64,000 nucleotides of DNA from Falsochrobactrum shanghaiense (lineage in GTDB: Bacteria; Pseudomonadota; Alphaproteobacteria; Rhizobiales; Rhizobiaceae), in assembly GCF_003149535.1 (NCBI RefSeq), contig NZ_QGDB01000001.1, positions 682,001 through 746,000 on the forward strand, given 5' to 3'. The notes under the pieces were generated by a model, which ran no database searches, had not been told where the DNA came from, and worked only from the letters and a program-made list of their open reading frames with translations. The translations under genes were made by a program, and so were the position numbers. Position 1 is the stretch's first letter. Each line of letters begins with the position of its first letter. Shown one piece after another: positions 47,788 to 59,056 of the stretch.

Positions 47788-49992
47788 ATGAGCCATAGCG
47801 AAAGCGTGCATAATCATCATCACGATCACGGCAATTGCGGCCATCATCATGATCATGAAGCGGTCAGGCAAAAGCCCATCGCGAGAGGCGCGGCCAGCCT
47901 GCGTCTGCGGGTCGAGGGCATGGATTGCGCTTCCTGTGCCGCAAAAATCGATACGGCGGTGCGGCGGCTTTCCGGCGTCGAGGACGTCTCGGTTTCCGTC
48001 ACCGGCGGGACAATGAGTGTCAGCCATGACGGTTCCGCCAGCCTTGACGAGATCGCGGCGAAAGTAACGGGTCTTGGCTACAAGGCCCATGCGATGGATC
48101 AGGAGGCGGCAGCGTCTGTGCCGGAAAAGCCCGCGCGCTGGTGGCAGACGGATAAGGGCCGGATGATGCTGGCCTGCGGCGGCGGTCTGGTTGCGGCCTA
48201 TATGATCGGCTTTCTTTATCCGCCGCTGGAACTCTGGGCCTTTACCGCGGCGATGCTGATCGGGTTGATACCGATTGCGCGCCGCGCGCTCATGGCCGCG
48301 CTCAACGGCACGCCGTTTTCCATCGAGACGCTGATGACGATTGCCGCTGTGGGTGCGGTCTTTATCGGCGCGACGCAGGAAGCTGCGGCGGTGGTGTTCC
48401 TGTTTCTGGTGGGTGAATTGCTCGAAGGCGTCGCCGCTGGCAAGGCGCGGGCAAGCATCCGCTCGCTGAGCGCGCTGGTGCCGAAGACGGCCTTTGTCGA
48501 AAGCAACGGCACCACGCGGGAAGTGCCAGCCGACAGTCTTGCCGTGGGCGATGTGATCAATGTGCGTCCGGGCGATCGCATGCCTGCCGATGGTGAGATC
48601 GTTTCAGGCGAAAGCGCCGTCGATGAAGCGCCGGTGACGGGCGAAAGCACGCCGGTTGGCAAGGCTGCGGGCGACATGGTCTTTGCCGGCACCATCAATG
48701 GCGATGGGCTTTTGCGGGTGAAGGTGAGTGCTGCGGCGCAGGACAATACGATTGCCCGCGTCGTGCGGTTGGTGGAGGAGGCGCAGGAAGCCAAGGCTCC
48801 GACCGAGCGCTTCATCAACCGTTTTTCGCGCTGGTATACGCCGGGCGTGGTGGCGGTTGCAGCACTTGTTGCGATCCTGCCGCCGCTGCTTGCAGGGGCT
48901 GCATGGGGCGAGTGGGTCTATAAGGGGCTTGCCATCCTGCTGATCGGCTGTCCCTGCGCGCTGGTCATTTCAACGCCTGCGGCCATTGCGGCAGCGCTTT
49001 CATCGGGTGCGCGGCGCGGGTTGCTGATGAAGGGCGGGGCGGTGCTCGAAACCATCGGCAGGATTACCACCGTCTGCTTCGACAAGACCGGGACGCTGAC
49101 GCAAGGCAGGCCGCAGGTGACGGATGTGCTGGCCGCTTCCATGCAGGAGGATGAAGTGCTGCGGCTGGCGGCTTCGCTCGATGCAGGCTCCAGCCATCCA
49201 CTGGCGCTGGCAATCGTCGAGGCAGCGCAGGCCCTTCATCTGGCGCTGGCGGAAGTTTCGCAAAGCAAGGCGCATGGCGGCAAGGGTGTTTCGGGCTTTG
49301 CCGACGGCATCGAGCTTTTCCTTGGCTCGCGCAAGGCGGCACAGGACATTGCAGCCATGCCGGACGATCTGGCCGCGCGCATCGCCCGTTGCAATGATGA
49401 GGGCAAGACGGTTTCCGTGCTGGTTGCCGATGGCCGGATTGCAGGCGCCATCGCCATGCGTGACGAGCCGCGCGCCGACGCCATAGCAGGTCTTGAAGGA
49501 CTCAGGCAGGCAGGTATCGGCACGCTGATGCTGACCGGCGACAATCGCCGCACGGCGCAGGCGGTGGGGGCCGATCTTGGCATCGAGGTGCGGGCCGAAC
49601 TTCTGCCGCAAGACAAGCAGCGTATCGTCGGCGAACTGCGCGCGCAGGGGCAGATCGTCGCCAAAGTGGGCGACGGCATCAATGATGCGCCAGCGCTGGC
49701 TGCTGCCGATGTCGGCATTGCCATGGGCGGCGGCACCGATGTGGCGCTGGAGACGGCGGATGCGGCGGTGCTGCACGGACGCGTTGGCGATGTGGCGGCG
49801 ATGGTTGATCTGTCAAAACGCGCCATGCGCAATATTCACCAGAATATCGCAATTGCGCTGGGGCTGAAGGCCGTATTCCTCGTGACCACCGTGCTGGGCA
49901 TAACCGGCCTCTGGCCCGCCATTCTCGCTGATACCGGCGCGACGGTTCTGGTGACGATCAATGCGCTGCGGCTGTTAAAGCTGCCGGATTGA
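47788..49992 (+). CDS. zntA: Zn/Cd/Pb-translocating P1B-type ATPase (734 aa)
   Basis: The N-terminal region is His-rich (residues 8-23), followed by a heavy-metal-associated domain with GMDCASC (Cys47, Cys50). P-type motifs: TGES (actuator), CPC in IGCPCALVISTPAA, phosphorylation motif DKTGTLTQG, ATP-binding GDGINDAPALAAADVG. CPC with this pattern is typical of the P1B-2 (Zn2+/Cd2+/Pb2+) group. I prefer ATG 47788 over 47725 because the latter would start within the -35 region. It exports the metal under control of the divergent MerR regulator. Confidence 0.94.
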   Translation: MSHSESVHNHHHDHGNCGHHHDHEAVRQKPIARGAASLRLRVEGMDCASCAAKIDTAVRRLSGVEDVSVSVTGGTMSVSHDGSASLDEIAAKVTGLGYKAHAMDQEAAASVPEKPARWWQTDKGRMMLACGGGLVAAYMIGFLYPPLELWAFTAAMLIGLIPIARRALMAALNGTPFSIETLMTIAAVGAVFIGATQEAAAVVFLFLVGELLEGVAAGKARASIRSLSALVPKTAFVESNGTTREVPADSLAVGDVINVRPGDRMPADGEIVSGESAVDEAPVTGESTPVGKAAGDMVFAGTINGDGLLRVKVSAAAQDNTIARVVRLVEEAQEAKAPTERFINRFSRWYTPGVVAVAALVAILPPLLAGAAWGEWVYKGLAILLIGCPCALVISTPAAIAAALSSGARRGLLMKGGAVLETIGRITTVCFDKTGTLTQGRPQVTDVLAASMQEDEVLRLAASLDAGSSHPLALAIVEAAQALHLALAEVSQSKAHGGKGVSGFADGIELFLGSRKAAQDIAAMPDDLAARIARCNDEGKTVSVLVADGRIAGAIAMRDEPRADAIAGLEGLRQAGIGTLMLTGDNRRTAQAVGADLGIEVRAELLPQDKQRIVGELRAQGQIVAKVGDGINDAPALAAADVGIAMGGGTDVALETADAAVLHGRVGDVAAMVDLSKRAMRNIHQNIAIALGLKAVFLVTTVLGITGLWPAILADTGATVLVTINALRLLKLPD

Positions 49993-50003
49993 AGCTGACG
50001 GGG

Positions 50004-50495
50004 TTATTCCCCGATCAGCTCGCGGATGCGCTCACCATATTGCTTGCCGAATTCGACATGTTCGGGGTTGATGTCTCTCACTTCGTCGACAAGCTGGTCT
50101 TCTTCTTCCGCATCAGCGGCGGCAAGCGCGCTCATCATCGCGAAATAGGCAAGCAGATAATCACGCGGCTTGATGTCCTGCGCGTTCATCAGCGCCATCA
50201 CCTGCGGTCGCGACTCGATGCTTTTCACCATGGAATCCATCGAGGGCCGGGCGTCGAGACCTTCCTCCGCCGTGGGCGAAAGCTGCATCTTTTCAAGTCC
50301 GGCATGAATGGTTTCCATGCGGCCCAGAAGATCTTCCGTCAGCTTGAAATTGTTGATCTCCGCCGGTGTTTGCGGCGGCGTGGCAATCGATAGAATATCT
50401 TCCGCATAAGCCATACCTGCCGAGGCAGGCAGGACAGCAAGCGACAGGCCAAGCAGGGCGGCGCGGTTCAGGCTTTTGAAGCGGTTCAGGTTCAT
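50004..50495 (-). CDS. exported hypothetical protein (163 aa)
   Basis: A signal peptide is evident (MNLNRFKSLNRAALLGLSLA, cleavage near GMAYAED at about 31). The mature part is acidic, mostly helical, with no motif I recognise. A conserved-looking segment is ARPSMDSMVKSIESRPQVMALM. It is convergent with zntA and lies just upstream of a dispersed repeat. Probably periplasmic. Confidence 0.75.
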   Translation of the reverse strand: MNLNRFKSLNRAALLGLSLAVLPASAGMAYAEDILSIATPPQTPAEINNFKLTEDLLGRMETIHAGLEKMQLSPTAEEGLDARPSMDSMVKSIESRPQVMALMNAQDIKPRDYLLAYFAMMSALAAADAEEEDQLVDEVRDINPEHVEFGKQYGERIRELIGE

Positions 50496-50530
50496 CGTCC
50501 ACTCATTTTAAAAACTGGCTAAAAATGGGC

Positions 50531-50639
50531 TAGAGCGGTTCCTGTTTAAACGGAATAGTCGGAACCGCTCTCTCTATTTGTTTTTACGCATTATCCGGGC
50601 GCAAAACCGTTTCACACTTTTGCTGGAAATGCTCTAGAA
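50531..50639. repeat. full-length dispersed palindromic repeat (about 109 bp)
   Basis: Starts with TAGAGCGGTTCC and includes a perfect 11-bp inverted repeat (50532-50542 with 50561-50571), then ACGCATTATCCGGGCGCAAA, then ACTTTTGCTGGAAATGCTCT. Parts of it recur at 39733-39824. This is a well-known type of intergenic repeat in Brucella and relatives. It reaches into the last codons of the gloB gene. Confidence 0.8.
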
Positions 50640-51416
50640 CAGGTCTTTGCGCTTGCGGATTTCCGCGAATACTACCTCGTCTGGCGCATCCTGCAAGCCC
50701 AGACGGGCGCGGATACCGGCATCATGCCAGCGCAGGAAGGGATTGGTCGCCATTTCCAGCGCAATGGTGGTCGGAAGCGTCATGCGGTCGGCTGCGCGCA
50801 GCCGCGCGATTTCGAGCGCGCGCTCCTTGAGGGCCGAATTGCCCGGATCGACGCTCAATGCAAAGCGGGCATTGCTTTCGGTATATTCGTGGCCGCAATA
50901 GACCGCTGTTTCGCCGGGCAGGGCGATCAGCTTTTGCAGGGAGCGGAACATGGTGGCGGGATTGCCCTCGAAAAGCCGTCCGCAACCCAGCGCAAACAGC
51001 GTGTCGCCGGTAAAGACCACGCCTGCATCGGGCAGGTAGTAGGAAATCTCGCCCGCCGTATGGCCGGGCGTGGAAATGACCTGTACCTGAAAAAGCCCGA
51101 AGGTGAATTCGTCGCCATCCCCGACCGGGCGGTCCAGCCCCGGAATTTTCGCAGCTTCCTCGCCGGGGCCGATAATGCTGATGCCGAATTTGGCTTTCAG
51201 CGTCTCATTGCCTTCGACATGATCGAGGTGATGATGGGTGGTGAAGATGAAATCAAGCGTCCAGCCGCGCCGCTCCAGCGCCGCTTCGATGGCGTCCGCA
51301 TCGGGCGCATCGATGGATGCGGTCAGTTCGCTTTCGGGATCATGAATGAGAACGCCATAATTATCGCTGCGGCAGATGAATTGTTCGATGTCGAGCCTTT
51401 TATCGCTGCGGGGCAT
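50634..51416 (-). CDS. gloB: hydroxyacylglutathione hydrolase (glyoxalase II)
   Basis: 260 aa from ATG 51416 (GGAGGAGAACGCC upstream); an in-frame ATG six codons earlier would place the ribosome binding site inside the gene. Metallo-beta-lactamase metal motif [12 protein letters not shown], then [30 protein letters not shown] and [13 protein letters not shown], typical of glyoxalase II. It hydrolyses S-D-lactoylglutathione. It ends within the dispersed repeat. Confidence 0.95.
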   Translation of the reverse strand: MPRSDKRLDIEQFICRSDNYGVLIHDPESELTASIDAPDADAIEAALERRGWTLDFIFTTHHHLDHVEGNETLKAKFGISIIGPGEEAAKIPGLDRPVGDGDEFTFGLFQVQVISTPGHTAGEISYYLPDAGVVFTGDTLFALGCGRLFEGNPATMFRSLQKLIALPGETAVYCGHEYTESNARFALSVDPGNSALKERALEIARLRAADRMTLPTTIALEMATNPFLRWHDAGIRARLGLQDAPDEVVFAEIRKRKDLF

Positions 51417-51430
51417 GGCGTTCTCCTCCT

Positions 51431-52090
51431 TCATTCGGTCGATACCTGCTCGGGCAGGCTATGTTTCTGGATAAGCGGCATTTGTGAAAGTGTGAAGACA
51501 ATGGTGATCGGCATGATGCCCCAGACCTTGAATGCCACCCAGGCGTCGGTCGAGAAATTGCGCCATACCACTTCATTGGCAACGGCCAGAAACAGGAAGA
51601 ACAGGCCCCAGCGGAAGGTGAGCTTGCGCCAGCCTTCCGCGTCGAGCTTGAAGGCCGAATCGAACACATAGCCAAGCAGGGATTTGCCGAAGAAAAGCCC
51701 GCCAAGCAGAATTGCGCCGAAAAGCGTGTTCACAATGGTCGGCTTCATCTTGATGAAGGTCTCATTGTGCAGCCACAGCGTCAGTGCGCCGAAGGCCAGC
51801 ACCACGATGCCCGAAACCAGCGGCATGATGGGCAGGGTGCGGGTCAGGGCCCATGAGATCGCAAGCGCGATGACGGTTGCGACCATGAACAGCGCGGTGG
51901 CCAGAAAGATCGGCTCGCCGATCTGGCCCAGCAGCGGAAAATGTTCGATCAGGCTTTCGCCGCGCGCATTGGCGAAGAAGAAGACCAGCAGCGGTCCCAG
52001 TTCCAGCGCCAGCTTGAGAAGCGGCGGCACTTCCTTGCGCTCGGCTTCGGTCTTTTGTGATGGATCGCGTTCGAAGACGGGGTGTTGCAT
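51431..52090 (-). CDS. inner membrane septation-related protein YciB/IspZ (219 aa)
   Basis: [20 protein letters not shown] is the family opening; at least five membrane helices follow, with [19 protein letters not shown] and [28 protein letters not shown]. YciB proteins interact with the elongation and division machinery. Start ATG 52090 overlaps the ftsY stop by one base (TGATG), and gloB starts 15 bases after its end, forming an ftsY-yciB-gloB transcript. Confidence 0.93.
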   Translation of the reverse strand: MQHPVFERDPSQKTEAERKEVPPLLKLALELGPLLVFFFANARGESLIEHFPLLGQIGEPIFLATALFMVATVIALAISWALTRTLPIMPLVSGIVVLAFGALTLWLHNETFIKMKPTIVNTLFGAILLGGLFFGKSLLGYVFDSAFKLDAEGWRKLTFRWGLFFLFLAVANEVVWRNFSTDAWVAFKVWGIMPITIVFTLSQMPLIQKHSLPEQVSTE

Positions 52091-53364
52091 CAGGCAACTC
52101 CTGCTATGGCGCGGGCAAAATCGCGTGCCGCGAAAGGTTCCAGATCGTCGATGCCTTCACCGACGCCGATGAAATAGACCGGCAATTTATGCGTGGCGGA
52201 AATAGCCACCAGAATGCCGCCGCGCGCCGTGCCGTCGAGCTTGGTCATGACCAGACCGTTGACGCCGGCGATGTTTTTGAAAATCTCCACCTGACTGAGC
52301 GCGTTCTGCCCGGTGGTGGCGTCGAGCGTTTGCAGCACCGTATGCGGCGCTTCGGGATCATGCTTGCCCAGAACGCGCACGATCTTGGCAAGTTCATCCA
52401 TCAGCTCGGCCTTGTTCTGCAAGCGCCCCGCCGTGTCGATGATGAGCACGTCGCTGCCTGCATCGCGCGCCTTCTCCCATGCATCATAGGCAAGGCCCGC
52501 CGCATCCGCGCCAAGCTTGCTGGAGACGACCGGCGCGCCGGTGCGCTCGCCCCAAATGTGCAATTGCTCGATGGCTGCGGCGCGGAAAGTGTCGCCCGCC
52601 GCCAGCATGACCTTGAGGCCGCCTGCGGTGAGCTTGGCCGCAAGCTTGCCGATGGTGGTCGTCTTGCCGGTGCCGTTGACGCCGACGACGAGGATGACAT
52701 GGGGCTTGTGGGAAAGATCGAGTTCCAGCGGCTTTGCCACCGGGGCCAGCACTTTTTCGATTTCCGCGCCCATGATGGCGCGCACTTCTTCGCCGGTCAC
52801 ATCCTTGCCGTAACGCGCCGATGAGAGCGCATCGGTCACGCGCATGGCGGTTTCAAGCCCGAGATCGGCCTGAATGAGCACGTCTTCGAGATCCTGCAAT
52901 GTGTCGTCATCGAGCTTGCGCTTGGTAAAAATACCGCCGATGGAATCGCTGAGCGAGTTTGACGAGCGGGCAAGGCCACGGCGCAGGCGCTCGAACCATG
53001 AAAGCCTGGGTTCCGGTGCTGCCTCGACGGGGGCTTCTTCCTGCTGTTCCTCGACGGCCTTGGCCACCTTCACCTTTTTCGGCTTCACGGGTTCAGGCGC
53101 AGGCGGCGGCGCGGGTTCGGCAATCGGTTCAATCGCGGGCAGTTCAGCCGCGAGCGGCTCCATCACCGGCGGCTGTTCGATGGGAATCTCAATCTCGGCG
53201 ACCGGATGTTCAGGCGCGGGTTTTTCCGGTGCTGGCTCCGGTTCAGCTTCGGGAACTGGCGGCAGTGGCGTTTCCACCGCATCGGGAGCCGGTTGATCGA
53301 CCGGCTTTTCCTCGACCTCCTTCTTGCCGAAGGAGAACATTTTCTTGATGAAGCCCATTGCCAT
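52090..53364 (-). CDS. ftsY: signal recognition particle receptor FtsY
   Basis: 424 aa with the SRP GTPase NG domain in the C-terminal 290 residues: [18 protein letters not shown] (G1), [16 protein letters not shown] (G3), [10 protein letters not shown] (G4). The N-terminal A domain is rich in Glu, Pro and Ala, as in other alphaproteobacterial FtsY, after a short hydrophobic [12 protein letters not shown]. It docks the SRP-ribosome complex at the membrane. Upstream mtaB and dapF lie on the same strand. Confidence 0.97.
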   Translation of the reverse strand: MAMGFIKKMFSFGKKEVEEKPVDQPAPDAVETPLPPVPEAEPEPAPEKPAPEHPVAEIEIPIEQPPVMEPLAAELPAIEPIAEPAPPPAPEPVKPKKVKVAKAVEEQQEEAPVEAAPEPRLSWFERLRRGLARSSNSLSDSIGGIFTKRKLDDDTLQDLEDVLIQADLGLETAMRVTDALSSARYGKDVTGEEVRAIMGAEIEKVLAPVAKPLELDLSHKPHVILVVGVNGTGKTTTIGKLAAKLTAGGLKVMLAAGDTFRAAAIEQLHIWGERTGAPVVSSKLGADAAGLAYDAWEKARDAGSDVLIIDTAGRLQNKAELMDELAKIVRVLGKHDPEAPHTVLQTLDATTGQNALSQVEIFKNIAGVNGLVMTKLDGTARGGILVAISATHKLPVYFIGVGEGIDDLEPFAARDFARAIAGVA

Positions 53365-53393
53365 GCGTTTTGATGCCTTGTCTGGTCGTAAGC

Positions 53394-54677
53394 CTAAGCC
53401 GCCTGCGGCTCTGCCTGACGGGTGATGAGCTTTTCGCCGTCATGACCCGTTACGTTGCATTCGATGATGTCGCCCGGTGTGCCGCCATCGACGGCGGCAA
53501 GCGTAAAGCCTTCGGTGCGCGCGATGCCTTCCTTTTCGACCAGCAGGCGCTGGCGTGTGCCGACCAGCGAGGCGAGATGGTTTTGATAGGCGCGCTCACC
53601 TGCTTCACGCAGGCGTGCGGCGCGTTCCTTGACGATCTCGCGCCTGACCTGCGGCATGCGCGCGGCTGGCGTGCCTTCGCGCGCGCTATAGGGGAAGACA
53701 TGCAGATGGGTGAGGCCGCATTCCTCGACGATTTTCAGCGAGTTTTGAAACATTTCCTCGGTTTCGGTCGGGAAACCGGCAATGATGTCCGCGCCGAACA
53801 CCATGTCGGGGCGAAGCTTGCGCACATCTTCGCAAAAGCGGATCGAATCGTCGCGTAGGTGGCGGCGTTTCATGCGCTTCAGGATCATGTCGTCGCCTGC
53901 CTGTAGCGACAGATGCAGATGCGGCATCAGGCGCTTTTCATTGGCGATTGCCTCCAGCAGATCGTCGTCGGCCTCGATGGAATCGATGGAGGAAAGGCGC
54001 AGGCGCTGCAAATCCGGCACCTGACCAAGCACGGTTTTGACCAGCTTGCCCAGCCGCAGGTTTCCGGGCAGATCGGGGCCATAAGACGTCATGTCCACGC
54101 CGGTCAGCACCACTTCCGCATAGCCGTTGCCGACCAGCCGCTTGACCTGATCGACCACGCCGCCCATCGGCACCGAGCGCGAATTGCCGCGGCCATAGGG
54201 GATGATGCAGAAGGTGCAGCGATGATCGCAGCCGTTCTGCACCTGCACGAAGGCGCGGGCGCGGCCTTCGATGGCGTCGACCATATGGCTCGCCGTCTCG
54301 CGCACTTCCATGATGTCGTTGACGCGGACCTTTTCGAACTGGTTGACGCCGAAATCGGGCAACATCCGGTAGGAGTTGGATTTGAGCTTTTCCTCATTGC
54401 CGAGCACGAGGTCCACTTCATCCATGGAGGCGAAATTGTCGGCCTCGGTCTGGGCTGCGCAGCCGGTGACGATGATGCGCGCCTGCGGATTGTCGCGACG
54501 CGCCTTGCGGATCGCCTGCCGCGCCTGCCGCACGGCTTCCGCCGTCACCGCGCAGGTGTTGAAGATGATTGCGCCGTCTTTGAGTTCGCCAAGACCTGCT
54601 GTGTCGGCCTCGCGCTTCATCACCTCGGATTCATAGGTGTTGAGGCGGCATCCGAATGTTACGACTTCGACGCTCAT
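53394..54677 (-). CDS. mtaB: tRNA t6A37 methylthiotransferase MtaB
   Basis: 427 aa. UPF0004 N-terminal domain (VEVVTFGCRLNTYESEVM), radical-SAM motif C-x-x-x-C-x-x-C in NGCDHRCTFCIIPYGRG, and a TRAM-like C-terminal domain. The three N-terminal cysteines (FGCRLN, NTCAVT, TGCAAQ) bind the second iron-sulfur cluster. I chose ATG 54677, which overlaps the dapF stop by one base. It makes ms2t6A37 in tRNA. Confidence 0.93.
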   Translation of the reverse strand: MSVEVVTFGCRLNTYESEVMKREADTAGLGELKDGAIIFNTCAVTAEAVRQARQAIRKARRDNPQARIIVTGCAAQTEADNFASMDEVDLVLGNEEKLKSNSYRMLPDFGVNQFEKVRVNDIMEVRETASHMVDAIEGRARAFVQVQNGCDHRCTFCIIPYGRGNSRSVPMGGVVDQVKRLVGNGYAEVVLTGVDMTSYGPDLPGNLRLGKLVKTVLGQVPDLQRLRLSSIDSIEADDDLLEAIANEKRLMPHLHLSLQAGDDMILKRMKRRHLRDDSIRFCEDVRKLRPDMVFGADIIAGFPTETEEMFQNSLKIVEECGLTHLHVFPYSAREGTPAARMPQVRREIVKERAARLREAGERAYQNHLASLVGTRQRLLVEKEGIARTEGFTLAAVDGGTPGDIIECNVTGHDGEKLITRQAEPQAA

Positions 54678-55558
54678 CAGGCGGCTCCCCGGCTGGCGTT
54701 GCGGCTCCATGCGCCGGTCGCCGGATCGAAACTGCCGTCAAATTCCCATTCGGCGGGGCCGGTCATCATGACGTGATCGTCATCGCGCCATTCGATCCCG
54801 AGCGGCCCACCGGGGACATTGACGGTGAGGCTGCGTCCGGTGCGCCCGGTGCGCGCGCCCAGGACGGCGGCAGCGCAGGCGGCGGAACCGCAGGCAAGCG
54901 TGAGGCCCGCGCCGCGTTCCCATGTGCGCAGGTCGATTGCTTCGCGCGATGTGACGCGGGCAATGGAAATATTGGCGCGCTCGGGAAAGATCGGGTCGTG
55001 TTCGAGCGCGGGGCCATATTCATCGAGCGCATAGGACCAGACGTCGCTTTCGACCCAGAAGATCGCATGCGGATTGCCCATCGACGCCACCGAGGGCGAT
55101 TGCAGGACGGGGGCATCGGCGGGACCGGCGGCAAGATCGATTGCGCGCGTGTCGGCGACTTCATGCGCGAGCGGGATCTCCTGCCAGCCGAAATGCGGCT
55201 TGCCCATATCCACCGTGATCAGCCCGTCTTCATGCTCATTGGCGGTAAGAATCCCGGCAAGGGTTTCAAAGGTGAAGTTGCGCCTTGCGCTTTCGCGTGA
55301 GAGCCATTGCACCACGCAGCGCGTACCGTTGCCGCAAGCCTGCGCCTGCGTGCCGTCGCAATTGATGATTTCGATATAATGATCGGTGCCGGGCGTCTTC
55401 GGATCATGGATGGCCATGATCTGGTCGAAGGCGGTTTCGCTTTCGCCTGCCAGACGAATGGCTGCGGCGGGCGTAATCGTGTCGGCGCGCCCGCGCATAT
55501 CGGCAACAATGATCCTGTTGCCCAATCCGTTCATCCTGGCGAAGACTGCCTTGTTCAT
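54677..55558 (-). CDS. dapF: diaminopimelate epimerase
   Basis: 293 aa from ATG 55558. Both catalytic cysteines are in family motifs: [10 protein letters not shown] and [24 protein letters not shown] is the usual N-terminus. The enzyme makes meso-DAP from LL-DAP for lysine and peptidoglycan synthesis. It is the first gene of a minus-strand run dapF-mtaB-(gap)-ftsY-yciB-gloB. Confidence 0.96.
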   Translation of the reverse strand: MNKAVFARMNGLGNRIIVADMRGRADTITPAAAIRLAGESETAFDQIMAIHDPKTPGTDHYIEIINCDGTQAQACGNGTRCVVQWLSRESARRNFTFETLAGILTANEHEDGLITVDMGKPHFGWQEIPLAHEVADTRAIDLAAGPADAPVLQSPSVASMGNPHAIFWVESDVWSYALDEYGPALEHDPIFPERANISIARVTSREAIDLRTWERGAGLTLACGSAACAAAVLGARTGRTGRSLTVNVPGGPLGIEWRDDDHVMMTGPAEWEFDGSFDPATGAWSRNASRGAA

Positions 55559-55869
55559 CGGTGGTTCCTGTAAAGTCAGGCGTTCTGGCGGTGGCGAAGA
55601 TGCTCTGTATGGCGGAAAAACCCGCAAATTGCCAGTACGGGCGCTTTATCCATCCTTGCGAGCTATTGCAGAAAAACTGTGGCCTTCCTGCCCCATTGTC
55701 AAAATTTGTCAATGGTTGCAAGCATTCTTAAACGGTTGGCGGCGGAATCTGCCTCCCGACAGTGTTGATTTTTTAACCATATGGCCATTTTATCAGTGTA
55801 ATGTTGTTTATGCGGCGCCGTCCCCCGATCATCTTCGGCCCCGGCATCACGATGGAAATGGAGAACCAG
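55559..55869. other. divergent promoter region between dapF and omp19
   Basis: About 310 bases without a gene. It must hold promoters for dapF (leftward) and omp19 (rightward). A TTGATT followed by A+T-rich bases near 55762-55800 is a possible omp19 promoter, but no strong -10 can be named. An in-frame start at 55801 for omp19 exists but is not the accepted one. Confidence 0.4.
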
Positions 55870-56403
55870 ATGGGAATTTCAAAAGCAGGTTTGCTCGGCA
55901 TTGCCGCGGCTGGCATCGTCTTGGCCGGTTGCCAAAGCTCGCGGGTTGGCGGTTTCGACAATGCATCGTCGCATCCGCCCGCACCGCTGCGCCCGGCGCC
56001 AACCAGCACCGTGCAAAAGGGCAATCTGGACAATCCCACCCAGTTCCCGACACCGCCAGTCACCGAAACCGCGCCGCAGGACAGCGGAACGCAAGTAGCG
56101 AGCCTGCCGCCGGAATCGGCTCCCGATCTGACGCCGGGTTCGGTTGCGGGCGTGTGGAATGCCAATCTGGCCGGACAAAGCTGCAAGATCGCAACGCCGC
56201 AGACCAAATATGGACAGGGCTTCCGCGCCGGTCCGCTGCGCTGCCCCGGCGAGCTTGCAAGCCTTGCCTCCTGGGCTGTGAACGGCAAGCAGCTTTCGCT
56301 CTATGACGGCAATGGCGGCACGGTCGCAACCCTTTATTCCTCCGGTCAAGGCCGTTTCGACGGGCAGACCGTGGCAGGGCAGGCGCTTTCGCTCTCCCGC
56401 TGA
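55870..56403 (+). CDS. omp19: outer membrane lipoprotein Omp19 (protease inhibitor family)
   Basis: 177 aa, the same length as Brucella Omp19. The lipoprotein signal ends in VLAGC (Cys at residue 20). A proline/serine/threonine-rich linker leads to the inhibitor (Inh/Omp19) domain: AGVWNANLAGQSCKIATPQT and RCPGELASLASWAVNGKQL with two cysteines that should form a disulfide. In Brucella it inhibits host and lysosomal proteases. The N-terminal linker differs at many positions from the classical Brucella protein as I recall it. Confidence 0.93.
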   Translation: MGISKAGLLGIAAAGIVLAGCQSSRVGGFDNASSHPPAPLRPAPTSTVQKGNLDNPTQFPTPPVTETAPQDSGTQVASLPPESAPDLTPGSVAGVWNANLAGQSCKIATPQTKYGQGFRAGPLRCPGELASLASWAVNGKQLSLYDGNGGTVATLYSSGQGRFDGQTVAGQALSLSR

Positions 56404-56426
56404 TTTGATATTACGGCACGGCACGG

Positions 56427-56459
56427 GGCGGGGCGGTTAAAATCGCTCCGCCATATTTT
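56427..56459 (+). terminator. intrinsic terminator after omp19
   Basis: A 9-bp stem (GGCGGGGCG with CGCTCCGCC, one G-T pair), an 8-base loop and ATATTTT downstream, 23 bases past the omp19 stop. Confidence 0.75.
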
Positions 56460-56485
56460 GATGAAGGTTTTGGACGCAACCTATC

Positions 56486-57655
56486 ATGTCTTTTGACGGC
56501 AATCTGAAAGCCTTCCCCTCGCTGCGCGAGCATTATGACGCCATGGTGCAGGCGGGCGATGTCGAGCGCGATCCCGCGCAGCGCGATCTCACCGATCGTT
56601 ATGACCGGCTGATCGAGGAAATCTGCACCAAGCGGCTGTCGCGCAAGTCGAGCGCGCTCGGCTGGCTGTTCGGCAAGCGCAAGGAAGCAGCCGCGCCCGT
56701 CAAGGGCCTTTATGTCCATGGCGAGGTCGGGCGCGGCAAGACCATGCTGATGGACATGTTCTTTCAGCTTCTGCCCATCGAGCGCAAGCGGCGCGCGCAT
56801 TTCAACGATTTCATGGCCGATGTGCATGAGCGCATCTATGCGCACCGGCAGGCGCATAAACGCGGCGAGACAAAGCAGGACGATCCGATCCCGCCCGTTG
56901 CCGAAGCGCTCAGCCAGCAGGCATGGGTGTTGTGCTTCGATGAATTCACCGTCACCGATATTGCCGATGCGATGATCCTGTCGCGCCTTTTCAGCGCGCT
57001 TTTCGAACGCGGCGTGGTGTTGGTGGCAACTTCGAATGTCGCGCCCGACAATCTTTATCGTGATGGGCTGAACCGCCAGCTTTTCCTGCCCTTCGTGGCA
57101 ATCCTCAAGCAGCATGTCGATGTGGTCAATCTCGATTCGCGCACTGACTATCGGCTGGAAAAGCTCGACCGCCAGCCGGTCTATCTCACGCCGCTGGGGC
57201 TGGAGACGACAAGCCGCATGAATGAAGCCTGGGCGGATTACACGGATGGCAAGGCAGAAAAACCGGCCATCATCCGCATCAAGGGCCGCGATATTGAAAT
57301 CCGCCATGCCGTAGAGGGGCTGGCCGCACGCTTCACCTTCGACGAGCTTTGCGCCCGCCCCTTGGGGGCGTCCGATTACATGGCCATCGTCAAGCATTAT
57401 CCGACGTTGTTCATCGATGATGTGCCGGTGCTCGATTATACGCGCCGCAACGAGGCCAAGCGCTTCATCCTGCTGGTCGATGTGCTCTATGATCATCATG
57501 CGCGGCTGTTCGTATCGGCGGAAGCGCTGCCGGAAAAGCTCTATCAGGCGAAAACCGGCACCGAAGCCTTCGAATTCGACCGCACTGCATCGCGGCTTTT
57601 TGAAATGCAGAGCGCGGAGTATCTGGACGCAAGCAAGGAAAAGATCGGCGCGTAG
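56486..57655 (+). CDS. zapE: cell division ATPase ZapE (AFG1-like, 389 aa)
   Basis: AFG1/ZapE family: Walker A LYVHGEVGRGKTMLMDMFF, Walker B VLCFDEFTVTDIADAMIL, sensor region VATSNVAPDNLYRDGLNRQLFLPF, which is nearly invariant in the family. The protein is thought to act on FtsZ rings or on membrane-protein quality control. Single gene between omp19 and mdh. Confidence 0.93.
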   Translation: MSFDGNLKAFPSLREHYDAMVQAGDVERDPAQRDLTDRYDRLIEEICTKRLSRKSSALGWLFGKRKEAAAPVKGLYVHGEVGRGKTMLMDMFFQLLPIERKRRAHFNDFMADVHERIYAHRQAHKRGETKQDDPIPPVAEALSQQAWVLCFDEFTVTDIADAMILSRLFSALFERGVVLVATSNVAPDNLYRDGLNRQLFLPFVAILKQHVDVVNLDSRTDYRLEKLDRQPVYLTPLGLETTSRMNEAWADYTDGKAEKPAIIRIKGRDIEIRHAVEGLAARFTFDELCARPLGASDYMAIVKHYPTLFIDDVPVLDYTRRNEAKRFILLVDVLYDHHARLFVSAEALPEKLYQAKTGTEAFEFDRTASRLFEMQSAEYLDASKEKIGA

Positions 57656-58993
<1,338 letters not shown>

Positions 58994-59002
58994 GTTCCAG
59001 AC

Positions 59003-59027
59003 AAGGCCGGGGTTCTCCCGGCCTTTT
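59003..59027 (+). terminator. terminator-like hairpin between mdh and sucC
   Basis: AAGGCCGGG-GTTCT-CCCGGCCTT forms a perfect 9-bp stem followed by TT, 9 bases after the mdh stop and 30 before sucC. It should reduce read-through and so give mdh a higher transcript level than sucCD. Confidence 0.78.
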
Positions 59028-59056
59028 CCGGCTGTCAATCCGTAGAGGACAACCAG

